A stretch of DNA of 64,000 nt from Candidatus Auribacterota bacterium. GTDB taxonomy: Bacteria > Auribacterota > JAFGBW01 > JAFGJP01. The stretch lies in NCBI GenBank assembly GCA_023144635.1, contig JAGLFH010000049.1, positions 43,744 through 107,743 of the forward strand. The letters run 5' to 3'. Below the pieces are notes generated by a model that saw nothing but the letters and a program-made list of their open reading frames with translations, did not search any database and was not told the DNA's origin. The position numbers were made by a program, and so were the translations under genes. How positions within the stretch are numbered: position 1 is the stretch's first letter; every line of letters starts with the position of its first letter. This document shows positions 1 to 8,565 of this stretch, one piece after another.

Positions 1-942
1 TGTTGGACCTGTTACAAGGACAAGACCATTGGATTTATTAATAACTTCTTTGTAAATTTCTTCCTCTTTTTGTGAAAAGCCTAGTTTTTCAAGCGGGAGG
101 ATAAGCTGGCTTTTGTCAAGAAGCCTTAAAACCATATTTTCACCAAAAGCCGTAGGTATGGTAGATATTCTCAGATCAATTTCCTTTCCATCTGAATGTA
201 CACTGCATCGACCGTCTTGAGGTATCCTTTTTTCAGCAATATTCATATTTGACATTATCTTTATACGTGAGATAATGCCTGCTAGATAATCACGTGGCGG
301 AGTTGCAGCTTCTCTTAAAATTCCATCTACACGCATTCTTATTCTTACAATATTTTCACCGGGCTCAATATGGATATCACTTGCTTTTGCTTTAACAGCT
401 TTTTCTATGATATTGTTGACAAAGTTAACTACAGGAGCGTCCTCAACCCATTTTGTTAAAATGCCGTCTTCTGTTTGAGTGACTGCTCTTTCTTCAAAAG
501 GAGAAAGAGATCCATAATTTTTTTCAATTAGCTTACGAATCATTCTTTCATTCGAGATAACTACTTTAATATCTAGGTCTGTGCGGGAACGAAGTTCGTC
601 GATAACGTACAGATTCATCGGATCGACAATTGCAATGGTAAGGGAATTACCGATCTTGAAGAGAGGTATCAAAAGATTTTTTTTTGCAAGTTCTTCGGGA
701 ACAAGGCTTAAAACATTTTTTTTAATATTAAAAGTGCTGATATCCATATAAGGTATATCAAGATATTCAGCAATATTATCTATAAGTTCCTGTTCAGTTA
801 TCATCCCAAGCTTTATAACTGACTGACGGAGAGGTTCATTAAGCTCGTTTGCCTGTTTTTTTGCAAGCGCGACCTGTTCTTGCATAAGGATACCCTTGTC
901 AATAAGAATGTCCCAAATAGTAGCTTGTGATTCCTGATTCAT
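1..942 (-). CDS. GspE/PilB-type secretion or pilus assembly ATPase, N-terminal part (cut by window edge)
   Basis: Read on the minus strand from ATG at 942-940; the frame is open to base 1, so about 314 residues are visible and the C-terminus lies outside. The first ~150 residues look like the MshEN/T2SSE N-terminal domain (a QSVIKLGMITEQEL-like stretch). They are followed by the conserved start of the ATPase core (KASDIHIEP, RVDG, KIMSNMNIAEKRIPQDGR), and the sequence stops just at the Walker A lead-in (GLVLVTGP). The family powers type IV pilus extension or type II secretion from the cytoplasmic face of the inner membrane. Which of the two cannot be told here. It is divergent from tilS, with about 120 bases between the starts. 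Confidence 0.9.
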   Translation of the reverse strand, partial: MNQESQATIWDILIDKGILMQEQVALAKKQANELNEPLRQSVIKLGMITEQELIDNIAEYLDIPYMDISTFNIKKNVLSLVPEELAKKNLLIPLFKIGNSLTIAIVDPMNLYVIDELRSRTDLDIKVVISNERMIRKLIEKNYGSLSPFEERAVTQTEDGILTKWVEDAPVVNFVNNIIEKAVKAKASDIHIEPGENIVRIRMRVDGILREAATPPRDYLAGIISRIKIMSNMNIAEKRIPQDGRCSVHSDGKEIDLRISTIPTAFGENMVLRLLDKSQLILPLEKLGFSQKEEEIYKEVINKSNGLVLVTGPT

Positions 943-1061
943 ATACTAAAATCTTTTGACAACCATGTTTTCTTGGTTATAGTTAAGAACAAGGTATTTA
1001 TGTATGTAATTTTACACTTTTTATATAATAAGTACAATGAAATTGAGAGGTATTCTAAAGA

Positions 1062-2549
1062 GTGAAAAAGAAATCCATTAAATCTAATACAATGAAAAAT
1101 AAAATTAAAGAATTTATAGAAAAATCCGTATTGATTAGGCCAAATGAAAAAATCATAGTTGCTGTCTCCGGCGGTTCTGATTCGATAGCTCTTCTCCATC
1201 TTTTAAAATCACTTGAAAAAGAAATGACGTTTTCCTGTATAGCGGTTCATCTGAACCATAAATTAAGAGGAGATGAGAGTTTTCGCGATGAAATTTTTGT
1301 AAAGGATTTCTGCAAGGTTTTACAAGTGCCTCTTAGTGTTAAAAGGGAAGATATAAGAGCGTTTGCAAAAAAAAACAGACAGAACCTTGAAAAAGCTGGA
1401 AGAGATAGAAGATATGCTTTTTTTAAAAAAATGGCAAAAAAATATTCCTGTAGTGCTATTTTTACTGCCCACACACGTGATGATCAAGTTGAAACATTAC
1501 TTATGCGTCTTTTTCGGGGTACAGGTTTGCAGGGTGCAGGAGGAATAAGAGATAATTCTTTGCAGGATGGTTTTCAGATTGTTCGCCCGCTCCTTAGTAT
1601 TAATAAAAAAAGCATTCTTTCATATTTAAAAGAAAAGAAGCTTACATTTATAACGGATTCGTCAAATAAAGATATTTCTTTTACCCGCAATAAGATGCGT
1701 TTAAAAGTAATACCTTACATTAAAAGAGAATTGGGCGATTTTCAGAAGCAACTTATTGATTTTAGCGAGATTTGTAGAGATGTTGACACTTTTTTTGATA
1801 AATATGGAAAAAAGTTTTTTAAAGATTATTTTAATGTTTCAGGATCAAGGTTATCTATTTTACCGGAAATAATGACTTCATTTCCTTTTTATGTATCAAC
1901 GTATGCAATAAAAAATGAGATTGAGAGATGTTTTCCGGGTATTCGCAGTTTAAGTAAGAAGAGATTGTCGGATAGTTTAGAGCTTTTATCCGGGCTTCAA
2001 ACTGGTAGAACAGTTGATATCTCGAATAATCTAATTTTTTTAAAGGAAAGGGAAAGTATATTTGTTCTAAATAAAAAGGAGCTTTCGGAGAGCAAAAAAA
2101 TACGTTTAAAACTTAAAGGAAGTGTTGGATGCGAAGTCTCATTCTTTAACTGGGAGCTTGTTTTTAGTGTAAGAACATTCAAAACAATAAGTTTTAGAAA
2201 AATAAAACATGGAGCAGTTCTTAAAAAAATAAAAGAGGGAAAACAGGTAGACTTTAGAATAAAGCTTCCCTGGCAAAAAAGCAAAATCATTTACATTCGC
2301 AGTTTTAAGGCAGGAGATAGAATAGATATTGTTCTTAATGGAAAAAAACATACGAAAAAGCTAAAGGAACTTTTTTGTGATCATAAAATACCTCTTTTTA
2401 TGAAGAAAAGAATACCGGTTATTATGTCAGAAAAGACAATAGTATATATTCCTGGTTTGTATATTAATCCCTTTTTCGAAGGAACAAAGGGGAGTAAAGA
2501 AGTGCTAGAAATGAGAATAAAGTTTAAGGAGCCTCCGGCGATATTTTAA
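1062..2549 (+). CDS. tilS: tRNA(Ile)-lysidine synthase
   Basis: TilS converts cytidine 34 of the AUA-reading tRNA-Ile to lysidine using ATP and lysine. The N-terminal PP-loop ATPase domain shows SGGSDS at residues 36-41, followed by HLNHKLRG and the FTAHTRDDQVETLLMRLFRGTG signature. Substrate-binding and C-terminal TilS domains follow (FKAGDRID and KKLKELFCDHKIP near the end). At 495 residues it is of normal length. The likely start is GTG at 1062, with GAGAGG 11 bases upstream; ATG at 1092 is an alternative and still precedes the PP-loop. It is a single gene with no partner on its strand. Confidence 0.95.
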   Translation: MKKKSIKSNTMKNKIKEFIEKSVLIRPNEKIIVAVSGGSDSIALLHLLKSLEKEMTFSCIAVHLNHKLRGDESFRDEIFVKDFCKVLQVPLSVKREDIRAFAKKNRQNLEKAGRDRRYAFFKKMAKKYSCSAIFTAHTRDDQVETLLMRLFRGTGLQGAGGIRDNSLQDGFQIVRPLLSINKKSILSYLKEKKLTFITDSSNKDISFTRNKMRLKVIPYIKRELGDFQKQLIDFSEICRDVDTFFDKYGKKFFKDYFNVSGSRLSILPEIMTSFPFYVSTYAIKNEIERCFPGIRSLSKKRLSDSLELLSGLQTGRTVDISNNLIFLKERESIFVLNKKELSESKKIRLKLKGSVGCEVSFFNWELVFSVRTFKTISFRKIKHGAVLKKIKEGKQVDFRIKLPWQKSKIIYIRSFKAGDRIDIVLNGKKHTKKLKELFCDHKIPLFMKKRIPVIMSEKTIVYIPGLYINPFFEGTKGSKEVLEMRIKFKEPPAIF

Positions 2550-2984
2550 AAATTAGCCACAGAGGGCACAGAGAACACAGAGGGTTTAGCCGCTCCTTCG
2601 ACTCACTACGTTCAGTTCGACTATGCTCACTGCAGGCTGCTCAGGATTAAAAAACGCTGACGCGATATTAAAAGTAATTAGACGCAGATAAACGCAGATT
2701 TGGGTGATCAGAAAGAAAAGCAAAAGAAGTAAGTAGGGTCTGTTCGTGAATTGCCTTTATAAGATGTAAAACGTATGTCCTCCAAAAATCGTTTGCCTAT
2801 TTTCTGTAATATTCCTGTCGGAGGCACCATTCACAAGCCACGCACAGGGTTCATGATGAACGAAAAGGTAAGACGTACGTACGGGAGGGGCTTGCCTCCT
2901 CCCGTATCTGCCGTGTAAAGTGTTGTCATCCCTGTAAAAACCAGCGACTTTGCCGGTAGGCAGGTCTCGTGATAAAGATACAGG
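2550..2984. repeat. Intergenic gap with dispersed repeat fragments
   Basis: No gene is visible. The stretch contains a CCACAGAGGGCACAGAGAAC-type repeat (about 2556-2584), a TTCGACTCACTACGTTCAG-type repeat (about 2597-2616) and an ACGCAGATAAACGCAGAT repeat (about 2680-2700). Related fragments recur at 49458-49545 and 55560-55625. A hairpin with arms ACGGGAGG/CCTCCCGT lies at 2881-2905. Such fragments are common between genes in genomes of uncultured bacteria; their role is unknown. Confidence 0.6.
2881..2905. terminator. GC-rich hairpin, possible terminator
   Basis: Arms ACGGGAGG and CCTCCCGT pair over 8 bases with a 9-base loop. There is no clear T-run on either side, so factor-independent termination is doubtful. 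It lies about 80 bases beyond the 3' end of the integrase gene. Confidence 0.3.
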
Positions 2985-3962
2985 CTAGTATTTTATAGAG
3001 TAAGTAGGAGAAGAAAAGGACCTCTCTTTTGTTTTGTTGTAGAGTCTTGTAGTCGTTATGCTTGAGTGTCCAAGCCAAGTTTGTACCAGAGTCATATCTT
3101 TATGATATTTAAGAGCATTTGAAGCAGAAGTTACTCTTAGCGAATGAGTGCAAAGACCTTTTATTTCAATACCAGCTTTTTTTGAATAATATTTTACTAT
3201 ATTATTGTATATTGCATACTGACTTAAGGCTTTATTTGTGCTTTTTGAAAAACTGTTTTTTAAAGGTCTGAAAAGGAATCCTTTTGTATCATTTCTATGG
3301 TCTGAATTTTGGAGATAATCGTTTATTAAGAAAATAGTTTTAGGGTGAACGGCAATGTTCCTTGTTTTTCTTGTGTTGCCATTTATTTTAAAGTAATAGC
3401 ATTTTTCTTCATGATAAAGATCTTCTGTTTTTAAAGAACACAACTCATTACATTTTAATGCATGATATAAAAAAACAGATAAGATTGCTCGATCTCTTTT
3501 GCCTTTTATGGTATTAACATCAGGTGCTTTTAGAAGTTTTTTTACCTGTTTACTATCAAGTGATGGAGTCTTGCTCTCAATGGATTTTCTACACGGTCTC
3601 ATAACTTTTTTTACAGGATTATGATCTATAAAATCATTGCTTTGTAAATGGTCCATTAAAGATGAAATTGAAGAAAGTTTTCTTCTTATTGTTGACGGGC
3701 TGATGTTCTTTTCATTAAGTATTTTTTTCCACTTTTCTAAATGGTGTGTAGAAACATTGCAAAGCTCTTTTATACTGTTTATTTCGGAAGAAAAAATAAA
3801 ATCGATAACATCGAACAGGTATGCTTTTTTTGTTTTCGGATTACCTATTAGAGCAAGCCATCCGGTTTTGCGGATAATCTCATGGTGTGCTTTAAAATCA
3901 TCGCTAAAGGATTGATTTTTGTTTTCATCTATTGCATTAAGTTTTGATAATAATTTTGACAT
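2985..3962 (-). CDS. Tyrosine recombinase/integrase with Lys at the box I Arg position
   Basis: The 325-residue protein has the lambda-integrase fold order: an N-terminal core-binding (SAM-like) domain at about 20-125, then a catalytic domain. Visible catalytic residues are K199 (beta-hairpin), H273 and R276 (HSLR), H299 (LGHSS) and nucleophile Y308 (TTRLY). In box I, where the family has Arg (GLRxSEL), this protein has K170 (ALKCNEL); the codon is AAA. The box I Arg contacts the scissile phosphate, so activity may be reduced. Base composition looks like that of the host. No phage or integron partners are nearby, but a two-hairpin repeat starts a few bases upstream of its ATG. Confidence 0.85.
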   Translation of the reverse strand: MSKLLSKLNAIDENKNQSFSDDFKAHHEIIRKTGWLALIGNPKTKKAYLFDVIDFIFSSEINSIKELCNVSTHHLEKWKKILNEKNISPSTIRRKLSSISSLMDHLQSNDFIDHNPVKKVMRPCRKSIESKTPSLDSKQVKKLLKAPDVNTIKGKRDRAILSVFLYHALKCNELCSLKTEDLYHEEKCYYFKINGNTRKTRNIAVHPKTIFLINDYLQNSDHRNDTKGFLFRPLKNSFSKSTNKALSQYAIYNNIVKYYSKKAGIEIKGLCTHSLRVTSASNALKYHKDMTLVQTWLGHSSITTTRLYNKTKERSFSSPTYSIKY

Positions 3963-3965
3963 AAA

Positions 3966-4120
3966 TGGAACCCCACGGTCTTACACCCGTGGTACCTCAC
4001 GTTTCGTCTCGATGAAACCTCGCAAGGGTATCCGCCTTTGTCTTTATAAGACTACGGCGAGATACCCTTCCCGCTATATCCACGGCCTTACAGCCGTGGT
4101 TTTATGCGGAGACGGGTAAA
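3966..4120. repeat. Two-hairpin palindromic repeat element, copy 1
   Basis: Begins GGAACCCCACGG and contains two hairpins of the same design, 3973-3992 and 4080-4099: 8-base arms on a CCACGG core around a TTAC loop. Between them a longer inverted repeat (AAGGGTATC at 4024-4032, GATACCCTT at 4061-4069) encloses CGCC/GGCG. It ends with GCGGA and GGTAAA. A second copy with the same order of parts is at 23831-24010. This layout resembles REP/BIME or MITE-type repeats. A small frame running through it is not a convincing gene. Confidence 0.65.
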
Positions 4121-4250
4121 TTATATATTATTTTTATAAAATATATTATCAAAATAACATATAAATTGCAAGAGTCTTATTTTAAAATAGTTACATAATT
4201 TGTGATTATTAGCTTTATATGATATATAAAGAAAGATTAAATGAAAAACT

Positions 4251-6149
4251 TCATTCATTTTCGGGGGTAAATTCTTTTAAAAGTTCATCAAGCTTTGAAT
4301 GAATGAACTCGTCAGAAGGATCAAAACGCAAAACCTTTTCCCACTCTTCAAGAGCGTTTTCAAAATCTTTTTGATCGTAATATTTAGCACCTTTTTCTAT
4401 CACATTATGTATAAGAATATTGTAAATAATGTCTTCGAAAAATGATGATTGATATGAATTAAAATCAGTAAAGGATGGTATATCTAACTGGTACCATAAA
4501 GAGCAGTTTTTACAAAAATCTTTTTTTAAACCTTGATGTCGGTTCTCCTGCCAAAGTTGTAAGAAAGATTTATCGGACCCATTATTATTACCATCAAAAA
4601 ACTGTTTGCAGAAAGCTAGCTTTCCATCTGAAAGCACTAGAGAAGATAAAAATGTTTTTTTACATGTTGATATATTTTCTCTTGGAGGAGTAAAATCGAT
4701 TAGGCCGTCTTCAGCAAAAGTTTCCAAGAAGTCATTAAAAGGAAGAATAAGAACTTTATCAACCATATGCTGCCACCGTCGGAAATAGTAGTCTATTTTC
4801 TTTTGCTTATTAATATTGTTTACTGTTTGAAGAACAATATATGGCTTTAAAGAACTTCCTCGTGCATCAAGTATTCGTTCTATTAATTCATCTGAGCCTT
4901 TATCTGAATAAAGATCAAGAGCATCAAGGTTTAGTATAAGGATATCCAGTCCTGCATCAATAAGTGAAAGTATAATCTTATCATCAAGCAAGGATCCGTT
5001 TGTTTCCAGAGCTACACGGAAAAAACCATTTTCTTTCGCATAGCGTATAAATGAAATGAGTTTTTCGTGTAAAACAGGTTCTCCATATCCTGAAAGACAT
5101 ATCATTGGTACATTAGAAGAAGTGATATCTATAATGGACTTATAATTGTCATCACTAATATCTGTTTTTTTACGCTTTAAAACAGTATTGGGACAATTTT
5201 TACATTTTAGATTGCATCTATTTGTGAGTTCTACCTCAAGATATCCAGGATACGCTGTAAAGGTCTCTTCACAAAACTCTTTTTCTTTGTCAAAAAAGTT
5301 CTCTAGTGTTAGTTCTTTAGAAGATGCGATGATCTCTCTTATTTTTTCAAGCTGATTTTTTGTAAGAAGAGGATAAAACTGCATTTCTTTCCCGGGAAAT
5401 TGTTCCGAGATACTTTTTCTAACAATACCTTCCAATGAATCTCTTACTACAAAGAGGTCTTTAATATGGAAAGGATTCTTATACTTTTTTTCAATATTAT
5501 TTTTTTTAGCTTCAATATTAAGCGTTATGCTGTGATTTTTTTGTAAAAAGTCGCTATCATCTTCAATGGTCCTCACCATATGTTCAATTAGCTTTTTCTT
5601 CTTACTATTTTGATTTATGTAAAGAGCTTCGATCTCTTTTACAGGAGAGATTATAATAGGAATAGAGGTATTCCCAAAAATGAAAATATCACCTTTTTGA
5701 GAGCATTGCTCGACTAATAGATCAAGAAAAGTGTGGCTTAGAAGGATAAAATAGTCTGCTTGAAGGATAACAGCAAGGGTAATATAGTTTTTTTTACAAA
5801 AATTAATACAGTACTCAGCACCGAAAAAACCATAATAAGGATTTCGGAATGTAAAATTTGTATTAATAACGAAGTTATTATCGTCAATTGAATGTTGTGC
5901 ACCTGAAGTTATTCGAATAATATCAATACGTTCATCGTTGAAATCTTTAACTATTTTTTCTATTGGATCGTCAACGGAAGAATCAGAAGTAACGACATAA
6001 AACTTCTCTATCGTGGTGCTTTTTAATAGATTTGACAAAAGATACTCCATAGCATTTTTTGAAGATGCTATTTTCTGGAGTATGAGAGAATCACGATCAA
6101 GAAGATTTTTTGTATTTAGTGATGCATGTAAGAAAAGGGCATTACTCAT
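4251..6149 (-). CDS. Radical SAM/SPASM protein with N-terminal nucleotidyltransferase-like domain and C-terminal TPR
   Basis: The 632-residue protein has three parts. Residues 1-250 resemble SpsF/CMP-KDO-synthetase-like nucleotidyltransferases. Residues ~300-480 form a radical SAM core with C312-x3-C316-x2-C319 and CLSGYGEPVLH. A SPASM-type cysteine region (CKKTF, LAFCKQF, FCKNCSLW) follows, and a short TPR ends the protein (ALEEWEKVLRFDPSDE). This order matches what is called spiro-SPASM in spirochaetes. The substrate is unknown. It is the last gene of the minus-strand operon, after gmd, with a perfect palindrome in the gap. A role in modifying a surface sugar or peptide is inference from context. 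Confidence 0.75.
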   Translation of the reverse strand: MSNALFLHASLNTKNLLDRDSLILQKIASSKNAMEYLLSNLLKSTTIEKFYVVTSDSSVDDPIEKIVKDFNDERIDIIRITSGAQHSIDDNNFVINTNFTFRNPYYGFFGAEYCINFCKKNYITLAVILQADYFILLSHTFLDLLVEQCSQKGDIFIFGNTSIPIIISPVKEIEALYINQNSKKKKLIEHMVRTIEDDSDFLQKNHSITLNIEAKKNNIEKKYKNPFHIKDLFVVRDSLEGIVRKSISEQFPGKEMQFYPLLTKNQLEKIREIIASSKELTLENFFDKEKEFCEETFTAYPGYLEVELTNRCNLKCKNCPNTVLKRKKTDISDDNYKSIIDITSSNVPMICLSGYGEPVLHEKLISFIRYAKENGFFRVALETNGSLLDDKIILSLIDAGLDILILNLDALDLYSDKGSDELIERILDARGSSLKPYIVLQTVNNINKQKKIDYYFRRWQHMVDKVLILPFNDFLETFAEDGLIDFTPPRENISTCKKTFLSSLVLSDGKLAFCKQFFDGNNNGSDKSFLQLWQENRHQGLKKDFCKNCSLWYQLDIPSFTDFNSYQSSFFEDIIYNILIHNVIEKGAKYYDQKDFENALEEWEKVLRFDPSDEFIHSKLDELLKEFTPENE

Positions 6150-6173
6150 AAAACATTCCTGAAATATTAGTTT

Positions 6174-6194
6174 AGTAGCTAATCATTAGCTACT
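6174..6194. promoter_or_regulatory. Perfect intercistronic palindrome between gmd and the radical SAM gene
   Basis: Arms AGTAGCTAA and TTAGCTACT flank TCA with no mismatch. In the mRNA it would form a small hairpin just upstream of the radical SAM gene, possibly affecting transcript stability or uncoupling translation. It could also be a protein-binding site. Confidence 0.4.
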
Positions 6195-6206
6195 TATGTA
6201 AAATTA

Positions 6207-7205
6207 TTAAGCTTTTTTATGTGCCTTAAACTTCTCAATATCAGCATCAAGCATTATCTTTACCAACTCGTTAAATTTAATTTTAGGTTCCCAACCAAGG
6301 ATTTTTTTTGCTTTTGAACTATCTCCAAGAAGAAGGTTTACTTCGGTTGGTCTGTAATAGCGCTTATCTATTTCAACATATTTTTTCCAATCAAGATCAG
6401 CGTGAGAAAAAGCACATTCTACGAATTCCTTTACTGTATGTGTTTCACCGGTTGCAATTACAAAATCATCCGGTTTATCTTGCTGAAGCATGAGCCACAT
6501 AGCTTCCACAAATTCAGGTGCATAACCCCAATCTCTTTTAGCATCAAGATTGCCGAGATAAAGCTTATTAGCAAGGCCAAGCTTTATCTGTGCTACGCCT
6601 CGTGTTATTTTGTGAGTGACAAATGTCTCCCCTCTTCTAGGAGATTCGTGATTAAAAAGAATACCGTTAGAAATGAACATACCATATGCTTCACGGTAAT
6701 TACGGGCCATAAGATGTGCAAAAACTTTTGAAACAGCATATGGTGATTGTGGATAAAATGGTGTTTTTTCTGTTTGAGGGGTCTCTGAGACATCACCGAA
6801 CATCTCAGAGCTTGAAGCCTGGTATATTCGTGTATCATTGAGCCCAGCTTCTCTAATAGCATCAAAAATCCTTAATGCACCAAGTGCTGTTACATCACTT
6901 GTGTAAACAGGTATATCAAAACTTACACGAACATGACTTTGTGCTGCAAGATTATATATTTCATCCGGCCGTATAGTTCTTACAATATGATTTATACAAC
7001 TTGAATCACTTAGATCTCCGAAGACCATGTTAAGGCGTTTTCCTTCTTGGTGTTCATCCTGGTTGATATGATCGACCCTTTCGGTGTTAAATGAACTTGA
7101 ACGTCTTTTTATACCGTATACTATATAACCTTTTGAAAGTAGAAGCTCGGCAAGATAAGAGCCGTCCTGACCGGTTATACCTGTAATTAAAGCTTTCTTT
7201 TTCAT
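6207..7205 (-). CDS. gmd: GDP-mannose 4,6-dehydratase
   Basis: Converts GDP-mannose to GDP-4-keto-6-deoxymannose, the entry to GDP-fucose, GDP-rhamnose and related sugars for surface polysaccharide. The 332-residue short-chain dehydrogenase shows the Rossmann motif [14 protein letters not shown] at 9-22, the NLAAQSHV segment, the YAVSK catalytic Tyr/Lys motif and [21 protein letters not shown], which is characteristic of Gmd. Length is slightly shorter than the usual 345-370. RBS AGGAGA precedes the ATG. It follows the NusG-like gene by 37 bases. No fucose synthase follows in this window. Confidence 0.95.
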   Translation of the reverse strand: MKKKALITGITGQDGSYLAELLLSKGYIVYGIKRRSSSFNTERVDHINQDEHQEGKRLNMVFGDLSDSSCINHIVRTIRPDEIYNLAAQSHVRVSFDIPVYTSDVTALGALRIFDAIREAGLNDTRIYQASSSEMFGDVSETPQTEKTPFYPQSPYAVSKVFAHLMARNYREAYGMFISNGILFNHESPRRGETFVTHKITRGVAQIKLGLANKLYLGNLDAKRDWGYAPEFVEAMWLMLQQDKPDDFVIATGETHTVKEFVECAFSHADLDWKKYVEIDKRYYRPTEVNLLLGDSSKAKKILGWEPKIKFNELVKIMLDADIEKFKAHKKA

Positions 7206-7242
7206 GTTTAGTCTCTCCTAAAAATAAAATTACTTAAAATTT

Positions 7243-7794
7243 CTATGCATCAGTTGTTTTGATATCCTCAATATCTATTTCTACAGAAACGACCTGTGCT
7301 AATAGTTCAAGCCCTACTAGAAGCCTGAATTTCTTGTTTTTTTCAATAACATATCCCTTAATTCCGCGGAAAGGACCTCTTTTTACTTCAATTTCCTTAC
7401 CCTTAAAAAACTCCGGATAAGGGTCAACAATTATATCTTTGGTTTCAAAGCGCTTTAACGCTTCTATCTGATTTTCAGGTACAGGAACTGGTTCCGGAAA
7501 ACCTACAATCCTAACAACTCCTTTTGTCTTAATAACTTTCTTCTTCTCGAGAAGAGGAATGTGTACAAAAAAGTAACAGGGAAATAATGGAAAATCAACG
7601 ATTTTTTTTCTGTCTTTCCATTTTCTTCTAATCTGTTTTACCGGAAGATATGTTGCGATTCCCTTATCTTCAAGAAGCATGGCTATCTTTTTTTCAAATC
7701 GGCTTCTGGTATGAAGAGCATACCATCTCGGTGTTGTCAGGAGAGTTTTTTCATGTATTGATTGATCAGAAGTTTTCATAAAACAATATTCCAT
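7243..7794 (-). CDS. NusG-family (RfaH/UpxY-like) transcription antiterminator
   Basis: The 183-residue protein has an N-terminal NGN domain (RWYALHTRSRFEKKIAMLLEDKG, read in two parts, about 23-125) including the FPCYFFVHI core. A C-terminal KOW motif follows (GKEIEVKRGPFRGIKGYV). Specialised NusG paralogues of this size sit at the head of polysaccharide clusters and keep RNA polymerase elongating through them. Here it lies directly before gmd in the same operon, so regulation of the downstream sugar genes is likely. Housekeeping NusG is usually next to ribosomal genes, which are absent here. The start could be ATG at 7794 or the second Met (7779). Confidence 0.85.
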   Translation of the reverse strand: MEYCFMKTSDQSIHEKTLLTTPRWYALHTRSRFEKKIAMLLEDKGIATYLPVKQIRRKWKDRKKIVDFPLFPCYFFVHIPLLEKKKVIKTKGVVRIVGFPEPVPVPENQIEALKRFETKDIIVDPYPEFFKGKEIEVKRGPFRGIKGYVIEKNKKFRLLVGLELLAQVVSVEIDIEDIKTTDA

Positions 7795-7818
7795 CTAAAG
7801 TTATAAATGATAAAAAAC

Positions 7819-8544
7819 CTAGTTTTTCTTAAGATTAAATATGAACTTAAATCCGTTGTAAGAGTTCCCGCTTCTGGATACGGCAAAGTTACCGTTATAA
7901 GAGCGGGTGATTGTATCTGCAACAAAAAAATGAATAAACTTTACAAAAAACTCTTCACTTAGTTTATCATCAGGAAAAGAATTATGATCATTGCTGAAGG
8001 ATTCTTGTAAAAAGCGTGTCTCTGCGCTTTTAAGAAATAGTTCCAGTTCAAGATGCTGCTCTTTTTTATTGATCTTTACCATAATCGGAAAGTCCGGATG
8101 ATCTGTTTTTAAGATCTTTATAAAAATAGTAAGTAAATATCTTAGACTATCTTTGTCCAAAAAAACCTCTTCCGAATCAATGTTCTCCGAATCAAGGATT
8201 ATATTATATTTCATTTGTGCGTATTTATAAGTAAGCTGGTCTATTACTTCTTTGGTTTGCTGCGCAACGTTAAGTTCTTCGTCATGTAGATTTGCTTTTC
8301 CCTCAAAGAATATTCTTAGAGCATTTATGAAATATGCTATATCATCTATCCTTGTATTGGAGTTACCGATGATTCTTAAGAAATTTTGTACATTTTTTTT
8401 ATCATCCTCATTATTTACATATTTTTCCATGATCTGCCACAAGGATTCTTTTCCAAGAGCGATCGTTATTGTATAGTTTTGAAGATCATGTACTATATCT
8501 GCAAGATAATTTGCAAGGAACTGCTTGAAGTCTTTTTCTTTCAT
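7819..8544 (-). CDS. Degenerate histidine-kinase-like protein (DHp plus eroded ATPase fold)
   Basis: The 241-residue soluble protein starts with a helix resembling a histidine kinase dimerisation box (ADIVHDLQNYTITIALGKE), has a second helical segment, and then an ATPase-like end (FFVADTITRSYNGNFAVSRS, FKFIFNLKK). That end matches the last strand of HATPase_c, but the N, G1 and G2 boxes (NxxxNA, DxGxG, GxGLG) are not recognisable. It may be a histidine phosphotransferase of the ChpT type or a dead kinase acting as scaffold. It lies between an ABC permease and an antiterminator, so control of the polysaccharide operon is plausible. Function is uncertain. Confidence 0.55.
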   Translation of the reverse strand: MKEKDFKQFLANYLADIVHDLQNYTITIALGKESLWQIMEKYVNNEDDKKNVQNFLRIIGNSNTRIDDIAYFINALRIFFEGKANLHDEELNVAQQTKEVIDQLTYKYAQMKYNIILDSENIDSEEVFLDKDSLRYLLTIFIKILKTDHPDFPIMVKINKKEQHLELELFLKSAETRFLQESFSNDHNSFPDDKLSEEFFVKFIHFFVADTITRSYNGNFAVSRSGNSYNGFKFIFNLKKN

Positions 8545-8565
8545 AGATTTATCTCTTTGTTAATG

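Noticed and set aside
3919..4119. 66-residue open frame over the two-hairpin repeat
   Set aside because: It starts inside the integrase gene on the other strand and runs through palindromes; product has no family features.
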